Assembly: GCA_021818505.1 (NCBI GenBank)
Contig: JAKADX010000012.1
Location: forward strand, 1 to 64,000
From: Pseudomonadota bacterium
GTDB lineage: Bacteria; Pseudomonadota; Alphaproteobacteria; Acetobacterales; Acetobacteraceae
Length of the DNA stretch: 64,000 nt
Direction of reading: 5' to 3'
Below the pieces are notes generated by a model. The model was not told the origin of the DNA. It saw only the letters and a program-made list of their open reading frames with translations, and did no database searches. The position numbers and the translations under genes were made by a program. How positions within the stretch are numbered: the first letter of the stretch is position 1; each line of letters opens with the position of its first letter. Shown here piece after piece: positions 10,210 to 21,248 of the stretch.

Positions 10210-10899
10210 ATGGCACGCCGCCCGCCCGCCGGCCCGCGCACGCTCGGGGTGCGGCTGCGCACGGCCGCCGGCCGCAGCCCGGCAAGCCAGCGCTGGTTGG
10301 CCCGGCAACTGAACGACCCCTACGTCGCCGCGGCGCGCGCTCAGGGCTGGCGCTCGCGTGCCGCCTTCAAGCTGATCGAACTGGACGACCGCTTCCACCT
10401 GCTGCGCCCGGGGATACGGGTGCTCGACCTCGGCGCCGCCCCCGGCGGCTGGAGCCAGGTGGCGGTGCGGCGGGGTGCTTCGGCGGTGGTCGGCGTCGAT
10501 GTCCTGCCGATCGACCCGGTGCCGGGTGCCGTCTTCGTGCAGGCCGACATCGCCGACCCCTCCCTGCCGCTGCGGCTGGCGGACCTGCTCGGCGGCAAGG
10601 CGGGGCTGGTGCTGTCCGACATGGCCCCAAACACCACCGGCCACGCCACCACCGATCATCTGCGGATCGTGGCGCTGGCGGAACTGGCGCTGACGGTCGC
10701 GATGGAGATGCTGGCGCCGGGTGGCGCCTTCGTCGCCAAGGTATTCCAGGGCGGCGCCGAGCGGGAGATGTTGGCCAGGCTGAAAGCCGCTTTCACGAAC
10801 GTCCGCCACGCCAAGCCGCCGGCCAGCCGCAAGGAGAGCAGCGAGCTTTACGTGGTCGCCACCGGCTTCCGCGGCCCGCCGGCGGTCAGCGACGCGTGA
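10210..10899 (+). CDS. rlmE: 23S rRNA 2'-O-methyltransferase RlmE (FtsJ/RrmJ)
   Basis: A 229-residue SAM-dependent enzyme that methylates U2552 of the ribosomal A loop. Visible are the FtsJ entry SRAAFKLIELDDRF, the SAM site LDLGAAPGGWSQV, LSDMAPNTTG and FVAKVFQGG. The K-D-K-E set of the family appears to be present: Lys in RAAFKL, Asp in SDMAP, Lys in VAKVFQ and Glu in RKESSELY. The gene follows ppx by 13 bases in the standard alphaproteobacterial order and overlaps the end of the convergent YedE gene by 14 bases. Confidence 0.95.
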   Translation: MARRPPAGPRTLGVRLRTAAGRSPASQRWLARQLNDPYVAAARAQGWRSRAAFKLIELDDRFHLLRPGIRVLDLGAAPGGWSQVAVRRGASAVVGVDVLPIDPVPGAVFVQADIADPSLPLRLADLLGGKAGLVLSDMAPNTTGHATTDHLRIVALAELALTVAMEMLAPGGAFVAKVFQGGAEREMLARLKAAFTNVRHAKPPASRKESSELYVVATGFRGPPAVSDA

Positions 10900-11424
10900 G
10901 CGCGCTCCGGCGCCCGATCCGCACTGCGGCGAGGATCAAGACCACCCCGATTGCATAAGCCAGCACCAGTTCGGCGCCGCCGCCCAGCCCCAGCGTTGGC
11001 CCGAGGCGCTGCCACGCGATGGTCGGCCCGTGCCACACCGAGCCGGCGAAACCGCCGGCGATCGCGGTGAAAATCGTTCCGGCCACCACACCGCCGACGA
11101 CGCCGGCAATGGCGTCGCCGCGGAATTCGGCCAGCCCGATCGGCAGCGTGCCCGGACAGAAACCCAGGATCGCCACCCCGATGCCGAACACGACCCCGCC
11201 GAGCGCGATGCCGACGGGATAAAACGGCTTGACGTGGAACTGCACGATGCCGAGCGCGTGCGCGGAATAGATCAGGATGACCCCGACCCCGACCGCCATC
11301 AGCAGCGCGCGCGGCAACGCCGACTGCCGCCACGGCGTGCCGTCGAGGGCGCAGTCACAGCGCCAGGTCAGGCCGGCCTGCATGACCGCGCCGAACACCA
11401 GACCGACAAGAAGCGCCGGCAACA

Positions 11425-11428
<4 letters not shown>
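10886..11428 (-). CDS. YeeE/YedE family membrane protein, second half-transporter
   Basis: A 180-residue membrane protein of the YeeE/YedE (DUF395) family, which moves thiosulfate or related sulfur species across the inner membrane. It covers half of the long form. The conserved cysteine motif GFCPGTLPIGLAEFRGD is present, along with about five hydrophobic segments. The ATG at 11428 overlaps the stop of the first half-gene (ATGA), so the two are translated together and probably form one heteromeric carrier. No sulfurtransferase, beta-lactamase-like hydrolase or BigR regulator is adjacent. Confidence 0.9.
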
Positions 11429-13624
<2,196 letters not shown>

Positions 13625-13625
<1 letters not shown>

Positions 13626-14305
13626 TGGCCGCCCCGGTCGTCGCCGCGATTTTCGACGCCTACGGCACACTGCTCGACATCGACGCGGCGATGGCACGGC
13701 ACGCGGCGCGACTGGGACCGGAATGGCGCGCGCTGTCGCGGGAATGGCGCGCCAAGCAGACCGAATACAGCTGGGTGCGCACGCTTGCCGGGCCGGCGCA
13801 GCATCGCGACTTCGCCCGCATCACCGACGACGCGCTCGCTTACGTCGCGGCGCGTCACGGCATCGCGGATCCCGGATTGCTCGCCGATCTGCGCGAGGCC
13901 TATCGCCGGCTCGAAGCCTATTCCGACGCCCGCCCGGTGCTGGCGGCGCTGCGCGCGGGGGGGACAGCGTGCGCGATCCTGTCGAACGGCACACCGGAGA
14001 TGCTGCGCGAAGCGACGGTGGCGGCGGCGATCGACACGCTGCTCGACGACATCCTGAGCATTGAATCGGTCGGCGTGTTCAAGCCCGATCCGCGCGTCTA
14101 TCGTCTCGCCACCGAACGCTTCGCGACGGTGCCGGCGCGGCTCATGTTTGTCTCCTCGAACCCCTGGGATGCGTTCGGGGCGCTGCAATTCGGCTTCCGC
14201 GTCGCATGGATCAACCGTTATGGCCTGCCGGACGAGTACGGGCTGCGCGGCAATGTGACCGAACTGGCGGACCTGGCGGCGCTGCCGGCGCATCTGGCGC
14301 AGTGA
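13625..14305 (+). CDS. haloacid dehalogenase type II (HAD superfamily)
   Basis: A 226-residue HAD hydrolase. Motif I is AAIFDAYGTLLD with the nucleophilic Asp. ILSNGTPEML gives the motif II Ser/Asn, SVGVFKPDPRVY the motif III lysine and FVSSNPWDAFGA the acidic motif IV. The SNGTP and SSNPWDA motifs and the length match (S)-2-haloacid dehalogenases, which split the C-halogen bond of 2-haloalkanoates. Function inside a guaB cluster is not obvious, so the true substrate may differ. Both boundaries overlap neighbours (TGATG and GTGA). Confidence 0.88.
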
Positions 14306-15597
14306 CCCCAGCGGCCCGCCTGTCCGCCGCGATCGAGCTTTTGGCCGCGATCGAGACCGATCCGCGCCGTCCTGCCGATGCGCTTGCCAATGACTTCTTC
14401 CGCCAGCGCCGCTTCATCGGCGGCTCTGACCGCCGCGCCGTGGGCGAGCGCGTCTGGGACGTGCTGCGCAGCCGCCGCCGGCTGGCCTGGTGGCTCGCCC
14501 GCGCCGCGGCACCCGTCACCCCCCGCCTGCTGGTCGCCGCCGCGTTGGTGTTGCAGGGCTGGACGCTGGACGGCGTCGCCAAATCGTTCTCGGGAGGCAA
14601 ATTCGGCCCGACCGCCCTGCGCGCTGAGGAGGCGGCCGCGCTGCGCACGCTGGAGGGCCACTCGCTCGACCACCCCGACATGCCCGAGGCGGTGCGGCTG
14701 GAGGTGCCGGACTGGCTGCTGCCCTCGCTGGAGGCACGCTTCGGCCCGGCGCTGGCCGAGGAACTGGCGGCGCTGGCCGAGCCGGCGCCGCTCGACCTGC
14801 GCGCCAATCTGCTCAAGGCGACGCGTGAACAGGTACAGGAATCGCTGGCCGCCGAAGGGGTGGAGGCGAAGCCCACGCCATTCTCGCCCTGGGGGTTACG
14901 CGTGCCGGGGCGGCGGCCGGTGACGGCGGGGCGGACTTTTCAGCAGGGGCTGGTCGAGATCCAGGACGAGGGCAGTCAGTTGGTCGCCGCCCTGGTCGGC
15001 GCGGCGCCGGAGATGCGCGTGGTGGACTGGTGCGCCGGCGCCGGCGGCAAGACGTTGGCGATGGCGATGACGATGCAGAATCGTGGCCACATCGCTGCCT
15101 GTGACGTCTCTGCCGCCCGGCTCGACGGGGCGGTGCGGCGGCTGCGACGGGCGGGGGTGCACAATGTCGAGCGCCACGTGGTCGAGCCGGGCGACAAATG
15201 GGCCAAGCGCCGGGCCGGCGGCTTCGACCGGGTGCTGGTGGACGCGCCCTGCACCGGCATCGGCACCTGGCGACGCAACCCGGACGCGCGGTTGCGGTTG
15301 TCGGCACGAGACCTCGCCGAACTGCAGGGCAAGCAGGCGGCGATTCTGGGGCAGGCCGCCCGGCTGGTTCGCAGCGGCGGCCGTCTCGTGTACGCTACCT
15401 GCTCGCTGCTCACCGAGGAGAACGAGGCTCAGGTGCAGAGCTTCCTCGCCGCCCATCCGGACTTCGCCGTGGTGCCGCTGGCGCGCGTCTGGACGCTGCC
15501 GGGCGATCCGCCCTGCCCTGGCCCGTTCCTGATGCTCACGCCGCGGCGGCACGGCACCGACGGGTTCTTCGCCGCGGTGCTGGAGCGGGTCGCGTGA
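14302..15597 (+). CDS. RsmB/NOP-family RNA (cytosine-5) methyltransferase
   Basis: A 431-residue SAM-dependent m5C methyltransferase. Conserved elements are VVDWCAGAGGKTLAMAM (SAM site), VLVDAPCTGIGTWRRNPD (motif IV with one active cysteine) and VYATCSLLTEENE (motif VI with the second cysteine). There is an N-terminal helical region but the full NusB-like domain of RsmB is not obvious, so it is left unnamed. rRNA is the likely substrate. The GTG at 14302 overlaps the HAD stop, and the stop overlaps the GNAT start. The family is commonly found next to guaB/guaA in this bacterial group. Confidence 0.9.
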   Translation: MTPAARLSAAIELLAAIETDPRRPADALANDFFRQRRFIGGSDRRAVGERVWDVLRSRRRLAWWLARAAAPVTPRLLVAAALVLQGWTLDGVAKSFSGGKFGPTALRAEEAAALRTLEGHSLDHPDMPEAVRLEVPDWLLPSLEARFGPALAEELAALAEPAPLDLRANLLKATREQVQESLAAEGVEAKPTPFSPWGLRVPGRRPVTAGRTFQQGLVEIQDEGSQLVAALVGAAPEMRVVDWCAGAGGKTLAMAMTMQNRGHIAACDVSAARLDGAVRRLRRAGVHNVERHVVEPGDKWAKRRAGGFDRVLVDAPCTGIGTWRRNPDARLRLSARDLAELQGKQAAILGQAARLVRSGGRLVYATCSLLTEENEAQVQSFLAAHPDFAVVPLARVWTLPGDPPCPGPFLMLTPRRHGTDGFFAAVLERVA

Positions 15598-16163
15598 TCA
15601 CCGTCCGCCGTGCGCGGCCGGGCGATGCCGCCGCGATCGGCGCGGTGCATGTCGCCGCCTGGCGCAGCGCCTATCCCGGCATCCTGCCCGACGGCTATCT
15701 CGCACGCCTCTCGGCGCCACGACAGGCGGCGTATTACGAGAGCGCGGTGCGCTCGGGCGTGGGCGTGCATGTCGCGACCGCTTCGGGCGCCGATCTCGGC
15801 GCGCTCGGCGGCGCGGCCCGTGTGGTCGGCTTCGTCACCGGCAGCCCGGCGCGCGAGGGCCGCTGGAGCGACCCGCCGGCCGAGGGCGAGATCGAGACGC
15901 TGTACGTGCTCGACGACTGGCGCGAGCGGGGGCTCGGCCGGCGGCTGATGCGCGCGGCGGCGGCGCATCTGGCGGCTTGCGGCTGCCAGTCGGCCTTCGT
16001 CTGGGTGCTGCGTGCCAATCCGAGCCGCTGGTTCTACGAGCGGCTAGGCGGGCGGGCGACGGCGGAGGCGACGATTCAGGTCGCGGGCGTTGCGGTGGTG
16101 CAGACCGCCTATGTCTGGTCGCCGATCGAGAAGCTGGTGCAGGCAACGTCGCTGGCACCGTGA
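15594..16163 (+). CDS. GNAT family N-acetyltransferase
   Basis: A 189-residue acetyltransferase. It begins ITVRRARPGDAAAIGAVHVAAWR, the typical first strand and helix of GNAT proteins. The acetyl-CoA loop is ERGLGRRLMRAAAAHL near residue 105, and the end shows FVWVLRANPSRWFYERLGG. The AWRSAYPGILPDGYLA segment is common in a large uncharacterised GNAT group. The substrate is unknown. The GTG start overlaps the methyltransferase stop by 4 bases, so it is the last gene of the guaB run. The region after it (16164-16335) shows no further gene. Confidence 0.87.
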   Translation: MITVRRARPGDAAAIGAVHVAAWRSAYPGILPDGYLARLSAPRQAAYYESAVRSGVGVHVATASGADLGALGGAARVVGFVTGSPAREGRWSDPPAEGEIETLYVLDDWRERGLGRRLMRAAAAHLAACGCQSAFVWVLRANPSRWFYERLGGRATAEATIQVAGVAVVQTAYVWSPIEKLVQATSLAP

Positions 16164-16335
16164 CAACTTCGCCGATCGGGCGAACAGTTCCAGCGTAATC
16201 ATCGCGGGCCGCGCATGTTTTCGTCGCCGCCACTTATCTCACGCAATTGTTCGGTGCGCGGCGCGAAGATTTGCCCATTCTGCCGCCCAAGACGCTGCCG
16301 ACTACGGCGGCGCGCCGGTGAAGGGGCCAGGCCGC

Positions 16336-17352
16336 ATGTGGGCAGGATTGCTGCACAAACTGCAGGTGCACTTCTGGTCATTCGACGCAGCGGTGATGTT
16401 CGCAACCTGGCTGAGCGCGCTGATCGGCGCGGCGATCGCCTACGTCGTGCAGTTCGAGGAGTCGCCCAAGAGTTTGCGCGGCTATCTGCGTTACTGCTTC
16501 CCCTCGATCATCCTTCGCCATCCGTCCTGCCGGCTCGATGTGATGTTCACCGCCGTGATGCATTACCTGAGTTTCCCCGCCTACATCATGGTCAGCAACC
16601 TCATCACGGCCGAACTCTCCTACGCCGGCCTGTCAGCATTGTTCGGCGCGCACGCGCAGCACCATGAGTCGATGTGGCTGTGGGTCATCATCCTGTGCAT
16701 CTGCGTCGTGGTGCAGGACTTCGGCACGTTCGTCGCCCATGTCTGGCAGCACCGCGTCGGCTTCCTGTGGGAGCTGCACAAGGTGCATCATTCCGCCGAG
16801 TTCCTCATCCCGGTCAGCAACAACCGCTTCCACCCGCTGCAGGCGATCATGGACAACGCCTTCACCATGATCCCGGTGGGACTGATCCTCGGCGTCACGT
16901 CCTACGTGTTCTCGCTGCCGGTCCATGACAACAGCGTCATCGGAATCGATGCGCTGTTCGTGCTCAACATGCTGAGTTTCTATCATCTGCGTCATTCCCA
17001 CGTCGCGCTGCGCTACGGCTGGTTCGAGCGGCACATGATCAGCCCCGCTCAGCACCAGCTTCATCACAGCCGCGAGGAGCGGCACTGGGACAAGAACTTC
17101 GGCCTGTGCTTCTCCTGGTGGGATCGGATGATCGGCACCCTCGTCTATGCGACGCCGAAGGAGCAATTCGTGCGCGGCGACTTCGCGCTCGGCCTGCCGC
17201 TCGACATCCAGGACGAGTACCGCAACCCGTTCGCGCTGTTGTGGGTGCCGGTGCGCAACATCGCGCTGATGACCGCGCGCGGGGCGCTGCGGCTGCTGCC
17301 CGCCGGCACGCTCGCCAACGACACTGAGCCGCGCATCCGCGACGCGGCATAG
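16336..17352 (+). CDS. sterol desaturase / fatty acid hydroxylase family membrane protein
   Basis: A 338-residue integral membrane di-iron enzyme. The histidine clusters of the family are all present: HVWQHRVGFLWELHKVHHS, NRFHPLQAIMDNA, HLRHSHV and AQHQLHHSREERHWDKNFG. About five hydrophobic segments bring the histidines to the cytoplasmic face. Such enzymes hydroxylate or desaturate sterols, hopanoids, carotenoids or fatty acids using O2. No lipid-biosynthesis neighbour narrows it. The ATG at 16336 is preferred (AAGGGG upstream). A GTG at 16318 would add six residues. Confidence 0.88.
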   Translation: MWAGLLHKLQVHFWSFDAAVMFATWLSALIGAAIAYVVQFEESPKSLRGYLRYCFPSIILRHPSCRLDVMFTAVMHYLSFPAYIMVSNLITAELSYAGLSALFGAHAQHHESMWLWVIILCICVVVQDFGTFVAHVWQHRVGFLWELHKVHHSAEFLIPVSNNRFHPLQAIMDNAFTMIPVGLILGVTSYVFSLPVHDNSVIGIDALFVLNMLSFYHLRHSHVALRYGWFERHMISPAQHQLHHSREERHWDKNFGLCFSWWDRMIGTLVYATPKEQFVRGDFALGLPLDIQDEYRNPFALLWVPVRNIALMTARGALRLLPAGTLANDTEPRIRDAA

Positions 17353-17392
17353 CGCCGGCGCACGACTCGCCGCCGCCTGCCATCATGGCGGC

Positions 17393-18592
17393 ATGAGCCT
17401 CACCCTCGATCCACCGCCTGCGCTGCTGAACGACGCCGGCATCAGCGGAGCGCCAACCGAGACGGTGACGGAGGGCGGGTTGCGCTACTTCGTCAACGAG
17501 TTCTGGACCGCCGGACAGCGGCAGGCGCACCGGCTGCACGAGGTCAGCTATCGTGCCTGTTTCAAGCCGCAACTTCCGGCCTTCTTCATCGCGCGGCTGA
17601 CCGCGCCGGGAGCCACGGTGTACGATCCGTTCTCCGGCCGGGGCACCACCGCGTTACAGGCGGCGCTGATGGGACGGCGGCCGGCGGCCAACGACATCAA
17701 TCCGCTCGGTGCGATGCTGCTGGCGCCGCGGCTCGTGCCCCCGACGATGGATGAAGTGCGCGCGCGGCTCGACACGCTCGATCTGCCGCACCGCCCGGGG
17801 CCCATGCAGACACCGGACCTGCTGGCCTTCTTTCATCCCGGCACGCTGCGCCAGATCGCGGCCCTGCGCGCGCATCTGCTGGAGCGCGTGGCGCGCGGTC
17901 CTTTGGACAGAGTGGATGCGTGGCTGCGCATGGTGGCGCTGAACCGGCTGACCGGGCACTCGCCGGGATTCTTCTCGGTCTATACGCTGCCGCCGAACCA
18001 GGCGACCTCGGCAGCGGCGCAGCTTCGCATCAACGCCGCGCGGGGCCAGTCGCCGCCGCCGCGCGACGTGGCGGCACTGATTCTGCGCAAGAGTGCGTCC
18101 CTGCTCGCCGACGGCCCCCCGCCGCCGCATCCCCCCGCCTTGCTGATGACGCGCCCGGCGCATGACACGCCGGCACTCGCGGCGGGCAGCGTCGATCTGA
18201 TCGTCACCTCGCCGCCGTTTCTCGACATCGTGGACTATCGCGGCGACAACTGGCTGCGCTGCTGGTTCGCCGGCATCGACCCGGACGGCGTGGCGCTGGC
18301 GCGGCATCGTGATGTCGCGGCGTGGGAGGGATTCGTGCGCGGCGCCTTCGCCGAGTTCGCGCGCGTGCTGCGGCCGGGCGGGATGGTGGCGTTCGAGGTC
18401 GGCGAGGTTCGGCGTGGCCGCGTGCTGCTGGAGCGACATGTGGCGGCAGCGATCGCGGGCTTGCCGTTCCGCCTGCTCGGGGTGATGCTGAACCGCCAGC
18501 GTTTCACCAAGACCGCGCAATGCTGGGGCGTTGCCAACAATCGCGGTGGCACCAACAGCAACCGCATCGTGCTGGCCGAACGCGTGGCGTGA
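17393..18592 (+). CDS. orphan DNA methyltransferase (SPPF amino-methyltransferase type)
   Basis: A 399-residue protein with the SAM motif YDPFSGRGTTALQAAL at 77-91 and the catalytic TSPPFLDIVDYRGDNW starting at 272. SPP(Y/F) is typical of enzymes that methylate exocyclic amino groups of DNA, especially N4-cytosine. The SAM motif precedes the catalytic motif, and about 180 residues between them could recognise the target. No restriction endonuclease is adjacent, so it is an orphan. A structured-RNA substrate cannot be excluded. A cupin gene follows 18 bases after the stop. Confidence 0.82.
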   Translation: MSLTLDPPPALLNDAGISGAPTETVTEGGLRYFVNEFWTAGQRQAHRLHEVSYRACFKPQLPAFFIARLTAPGATVYDPFSGRGTTALQAALMGRRPAANDINPLGAMLLAPRLVPPTMDEVRARLDTLDLPHRPGPMQTPDLLAFFHPGTLRQIAALRAHLLERVARGPLDRVDAWLRMVALNRLTGHSPGFFSVYTLPPNQATSAAAQLRINAARGQSPPPRDVAALILRKSASLLADGPPPPHPPALLMTRPAHDTPALAAGSVDLIVTSPPFLDIVDYRGDNWLRCWFAGIDPDGVALARHRDVAAWEGFVRGAFAEFARVLRPGGMVAFEVGEVRRGRVLLERHVAAAIAGLPFRLLGVMLNRQRFTKTAQCWGVANNRGGTNSNRIVLAERVA

Positions 18593-18610
18593 GCGAGGGA
18601 GAACGAGATC

Positions 18611-18904
18611 ATGGCGGAGCGACCGAAAGCCGTTGCCACGGTGAGGATCAATGAGCCTCATGTCCGCGTCACCGAGTGGCGTTTCGCGCCCGATGCCGAG
18701 ACCGGATGGCATATCCATGGCCATGACTACGTGGTCGTGCCGATGATGGACGGCGCGCTGCTGCTGGAGGAGCCGGGCGGGATGTCGCACACCGCACCGA
18801 TGCGCGCCCACGCGCCCTATGCCCGCCGTGCCGGGGTGGAGCACAACGTCGTCAACGCGTCGGGCCACGAATACGCCTTTCTGGAGGTCGAGCTGCTGCG
18901 CTGA
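18611..18904 (+). CDS. small single-domain cupin protein
   Basis: A 97-residue cupin with a complete metal site in outline: WHIHGHDYVVVPMMDG supplies the histidine pair and tyrosine/glutamate region of motif 1, and AGVEHNVVNASGHEYAFLEVEL gives the histidine of motif 2. Small cupins of this type bind or isomerise small acids or act as sensors. The gene starts after GAGGGAGAACGAGATC, between a DNA methyltransferase and a BenE transporter in one close-packed set, suggesting a role near the transporter's substrate. Confidence 0.8.
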   Translation: MAERPKAVATVRINEPHVRVTEWRFAPDAETGWHIHGHDYVVVPMMDGALLLEEPGGMSHTAPMRAHAPYARRAGVEHNVVNASGHEYAFLEVELLR

Positions 18905-18911
18905 TCGGCAC

Positions 18912-20069
18912 GTGCTGAAGGCGTTTTCGGTCCAGGCCGCGGCGGCGGGTCTGCTTGCCGCGGTGGTGGGGTTCGCCAGTTCTTTCGCCGTCATCCTGCG
19001 CGGCCTCGCCGCCATGGGGGCGACCCAGCAACAGGCGGCCTCGGGCCTAATGGCGGCGGCGATCGCGATGGGGCTGGGCGGCGTGGTGCTGAGCCTGCTC
19101 CGCCGCCAGCCGATCAGCGTCGCGTGGTCCACGCCGGGGGCGGCGCTGCTGGCGAGCACCGGCGGTGTGGCCGGCGGGTTTTCCGCCGCGGTGGGAGCGT
19201 TCCTGGTCGCCAACGCGCTGATCGTGGCGGCCGGGCTGTGGCGCCCGCTCGGCCGTGCGGTGGCGGCGATCCCCCCGGCGCTCGCCAACGCCATGCTGGC
19301 CGGCGTGCTGCTGGGGCTGTGCCTCGCGCCAGTGCGGGCGGTCGCCGAGATGCCGATGCTGGCCCTGCCGGTCGTGCTGGCCTGGGCGTTCGTGGCACGC
19401 ATCAAGCGCCTCTATGCCGTGCCGGCTGCGGTGCTAGTGGCGCTGGTCCTGCTGATCGCCACATCGCATGGCGGCGGCGCGGCCGGGTCGCTGTGGCCGG
19501 TCCCGGTGCTGCCGGTGCCGCATTTCCCACTGGCCGCGCTGCTCGGCGTGGCGCTGCCGCTGTTCATCGTCACCATGGCCTCGCAGAACATCCCCGGCAT
19601 CGCGGTGCTGCACGCCAACGGCTATCGGCCCGCGCCCGGACCGCTGTTCTGGATCACCGGGCTGTTCGGGCTGGGCGCCGCGCCGTTCGGCGGCCCGGCG
19701 GTCAACCTCGCCGCGATCACGGCGGCGATGTGCGCCGGCGAGGACGCGCATTCCGACCCGGCGCGCCGCTATTGGGCGGCAACGGTCGCCGGGCTGGCCT
19801 ATATCGGCTTCGGGCTGGCGGCGGGCGCAGTGACGGCCGCCGCCGCCGCCTCCCCGCCGCTGCTGGTCGAGGCGGTCGCGGGCCTCGCGCTGCTGGGTGC
19901 GTTCGGCGGCGCGCTGATGGCGGCGTTTCACGATCCGGCCTCGCGGGAGGCGGCGGTGATCTGCTTTCTGGTCACCGGCTCGGGCGTGACCTTCATGGGC
20001 ATCGGCGGCGCGGCCTGGGGGCTGCTGGCGGGTGGGGCGATGCTGGCGCTGGGGCGGTGGCGCACCTGA
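18912..20069 (+). CDS. BenE family (benzoate/H+ symporter-like) transporter
   Basis: A 385-residue membrane protein with about 12 hydrophobic segments. It matches the BenE family: FASSFAVILRGL near the start, then QPISVAWSTPGAALLAS, FIVTMASQNIPGIAVLHANGYRP and GAPFGGPAVNLAAITAAMCAGEDAH. BenE proteins are related to nucleobase carriers. Family members import benzoate or other aromatic acids, but many are untested. The GTG at 18912 starts 7 bases after the cupin stop. No benzoate catabolic genes are present, so the substrate is uncertain. Confidence 0.9.
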   Translation: MLKAFSVQAAAAGLLAAVVGFASSFAVILRGLAAMGATQQQAASGLMAAAIAMGLGGVVLSLLRRQPISVAWSTPGAALLASTGGVAGGFSAAVGAFLVANALIVAAGLWRPLGRAVAAIPPALANAMLAGVLLGLCLAPVRAVAEMPMLALPVVLAWAFVARIKRLYAVPAAVLVALVLLIATSHGGGAAGSLWPVPVLPVPHFPLAALLGVALPLFIVTMASQNIPGIAVLHANGYRPAPGPLFWITGLFGLGAAPFGGPAVNLAAITAAMCAGEDAHSDPARRYWAATVAGLAYIGFGLAAGAVTAAAAASPPLLVEAVAGLALLGAFGGALMAAFHDPASREAAVICFLVTGSGVTFMGIGGAAWGLLAGGAMLALGRWRT

Positions 20070-20135
20070 TACGGCCGAGCGACGACCACCCCGGCGGCCG
20101 GTGCAGTGCCTGGCCGCCGGGCGGATCTCGGTGCG

Positions 20136-21023
20136 CTACAACGCCGCGTCGCAGGCGTTCAGGACGGATTTGATGTGGTTGACCAGCTCGTGCGATTTGA
20201 CGACGGAACTGCTGAACTTGAGCATGAAGGTCGTGACCAGTTTGTCTTCGGCCATTCCGGATTTTTCCATCAGGGCTTTCAGCGTCGCTGCGCCCTTCTG
20301 ATCGGCGATCTCGGGAAAGCCCGGCAGGCTGTAATAGTCGTTCATCGCCGAGCCGCTGTAGATCTTTCCCGCAGTTGTCGGGAACTTCTTGATCAGCACC
20401 TGATCCCAGAACTTGGCCGCCGTGGTGATGCCGCGCGCGTTGTTGTCCCCTGCAAAGACCTTGTCCACGGTTGCGATTTTCGGGTCGGCCTCGACCTGCT
20501 TGATGTCGCCGAGAAGGGCCTTCCACTTCGTCTCGACCTTGGCGCAGGAGTCCTTGAGCGCCTTGTAGAACGGGTCGCCCGCAAGCTTCTTCTTGAAGTC
20601 GTCGGTCAGCGACGTGACGATCTTGTCCGGCTGCGCCTTGATCTCGTCGCCGAACTTGCCGAGCGCCGCGATCATCGTGGAGAGGTATTTCGGGACCGAC
20701 GCCGGCACTTTCGAGTTGCCCTTCATCTCGCCGGCCGCTTGCGACGCGACCTTGATGGCATCCGCGGCCTTGGTGGCGATGTCAGTGGCCTGTTTGTCGA
20801 GCCCAGTCTTCACCGACTTGATGAACACCTTGAACTCCGTCGGATCGGAATTATCGAATGGTGCGGCAGCCTTGGCGAAGTCGGACTTCTTGAACGCGGT
20901 TTCGAGCGCCGTCAGATTCGCGCCGACATCGGTCTTGCCGACCACGATCTTGGCGATCAATCCCTTGCTTTTCTGCCATTCCTTGTTGGTGAGAACGGCC
21001 GGATAGTCCATCGCATCACTCAT
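20136..21023 (-). CDS. lysine-rich helical protein of unknown function
   Basis: A 295-residue soluble protein that I do not recognise. It has no signal peptide, no membrane segment and no known motif. It looks all-helical, with many K, A, D and T residues (for example KKSDFAKAAAPFDN, DDFKKKLAGDPFYKAL), only two cysteines and a tail ending LVNHIKSVLNACDAAL. Lysine codons and lower GC set it apart from the arginine/alanine-rich proteins around it, which hints at transfer. GGAG stands 11 bases before the ATG, and a TATACA hexamer lies about 75 bases upstream (plus 21098-21103). It stands alone between BenE and a divergent GST gene. Confidence 0.75.
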   Translation of the reverse strand: MSDAMDYPAVLTNKEWQKSKGLIAKIVVGKTDVGANLTALETAFKKSDFAKAAAPFDNSDPTEFKVFIKSVKTGLDKQATDIATKAADAIKVASQAAGEMKGNSKVPASVPKYLSTMIAALGKFGDEIKAQPDKIVTSLTDDFKKKLAGDPFYKALKDSCAKVETKWKALLGDIKQVEADPKIATVDKVFAGDNNARGITTAAKFWDQVLIKKFPTTAGKIYSGSAMNDYYSLPGFPEIADQKGAATLKALMEKSGMAEDKLVTTFMLKFSSSVVKSHELVNHIKSVLNACDAAL

Positions 21024-21248
21024 GATCCACGGTTACTCCCACGGGCCGGCGGCGCCGCAACATGCGGCGTGTCCTGATCTCCAGTCCCGTACAAGAATGT
21101 ATACGTGCACGTTCCGTTCCACAATGGCATTCTTATCCGCCTCGCAAACCGGCCGCCCAGGCACGGGCGCGGCGTTGACGGCGGGTGACGTGCTGGCGGA
21201 CGGACGATGGCGTACACTACCCTCGGCGCGGACCGGGAGGACTCTCGC

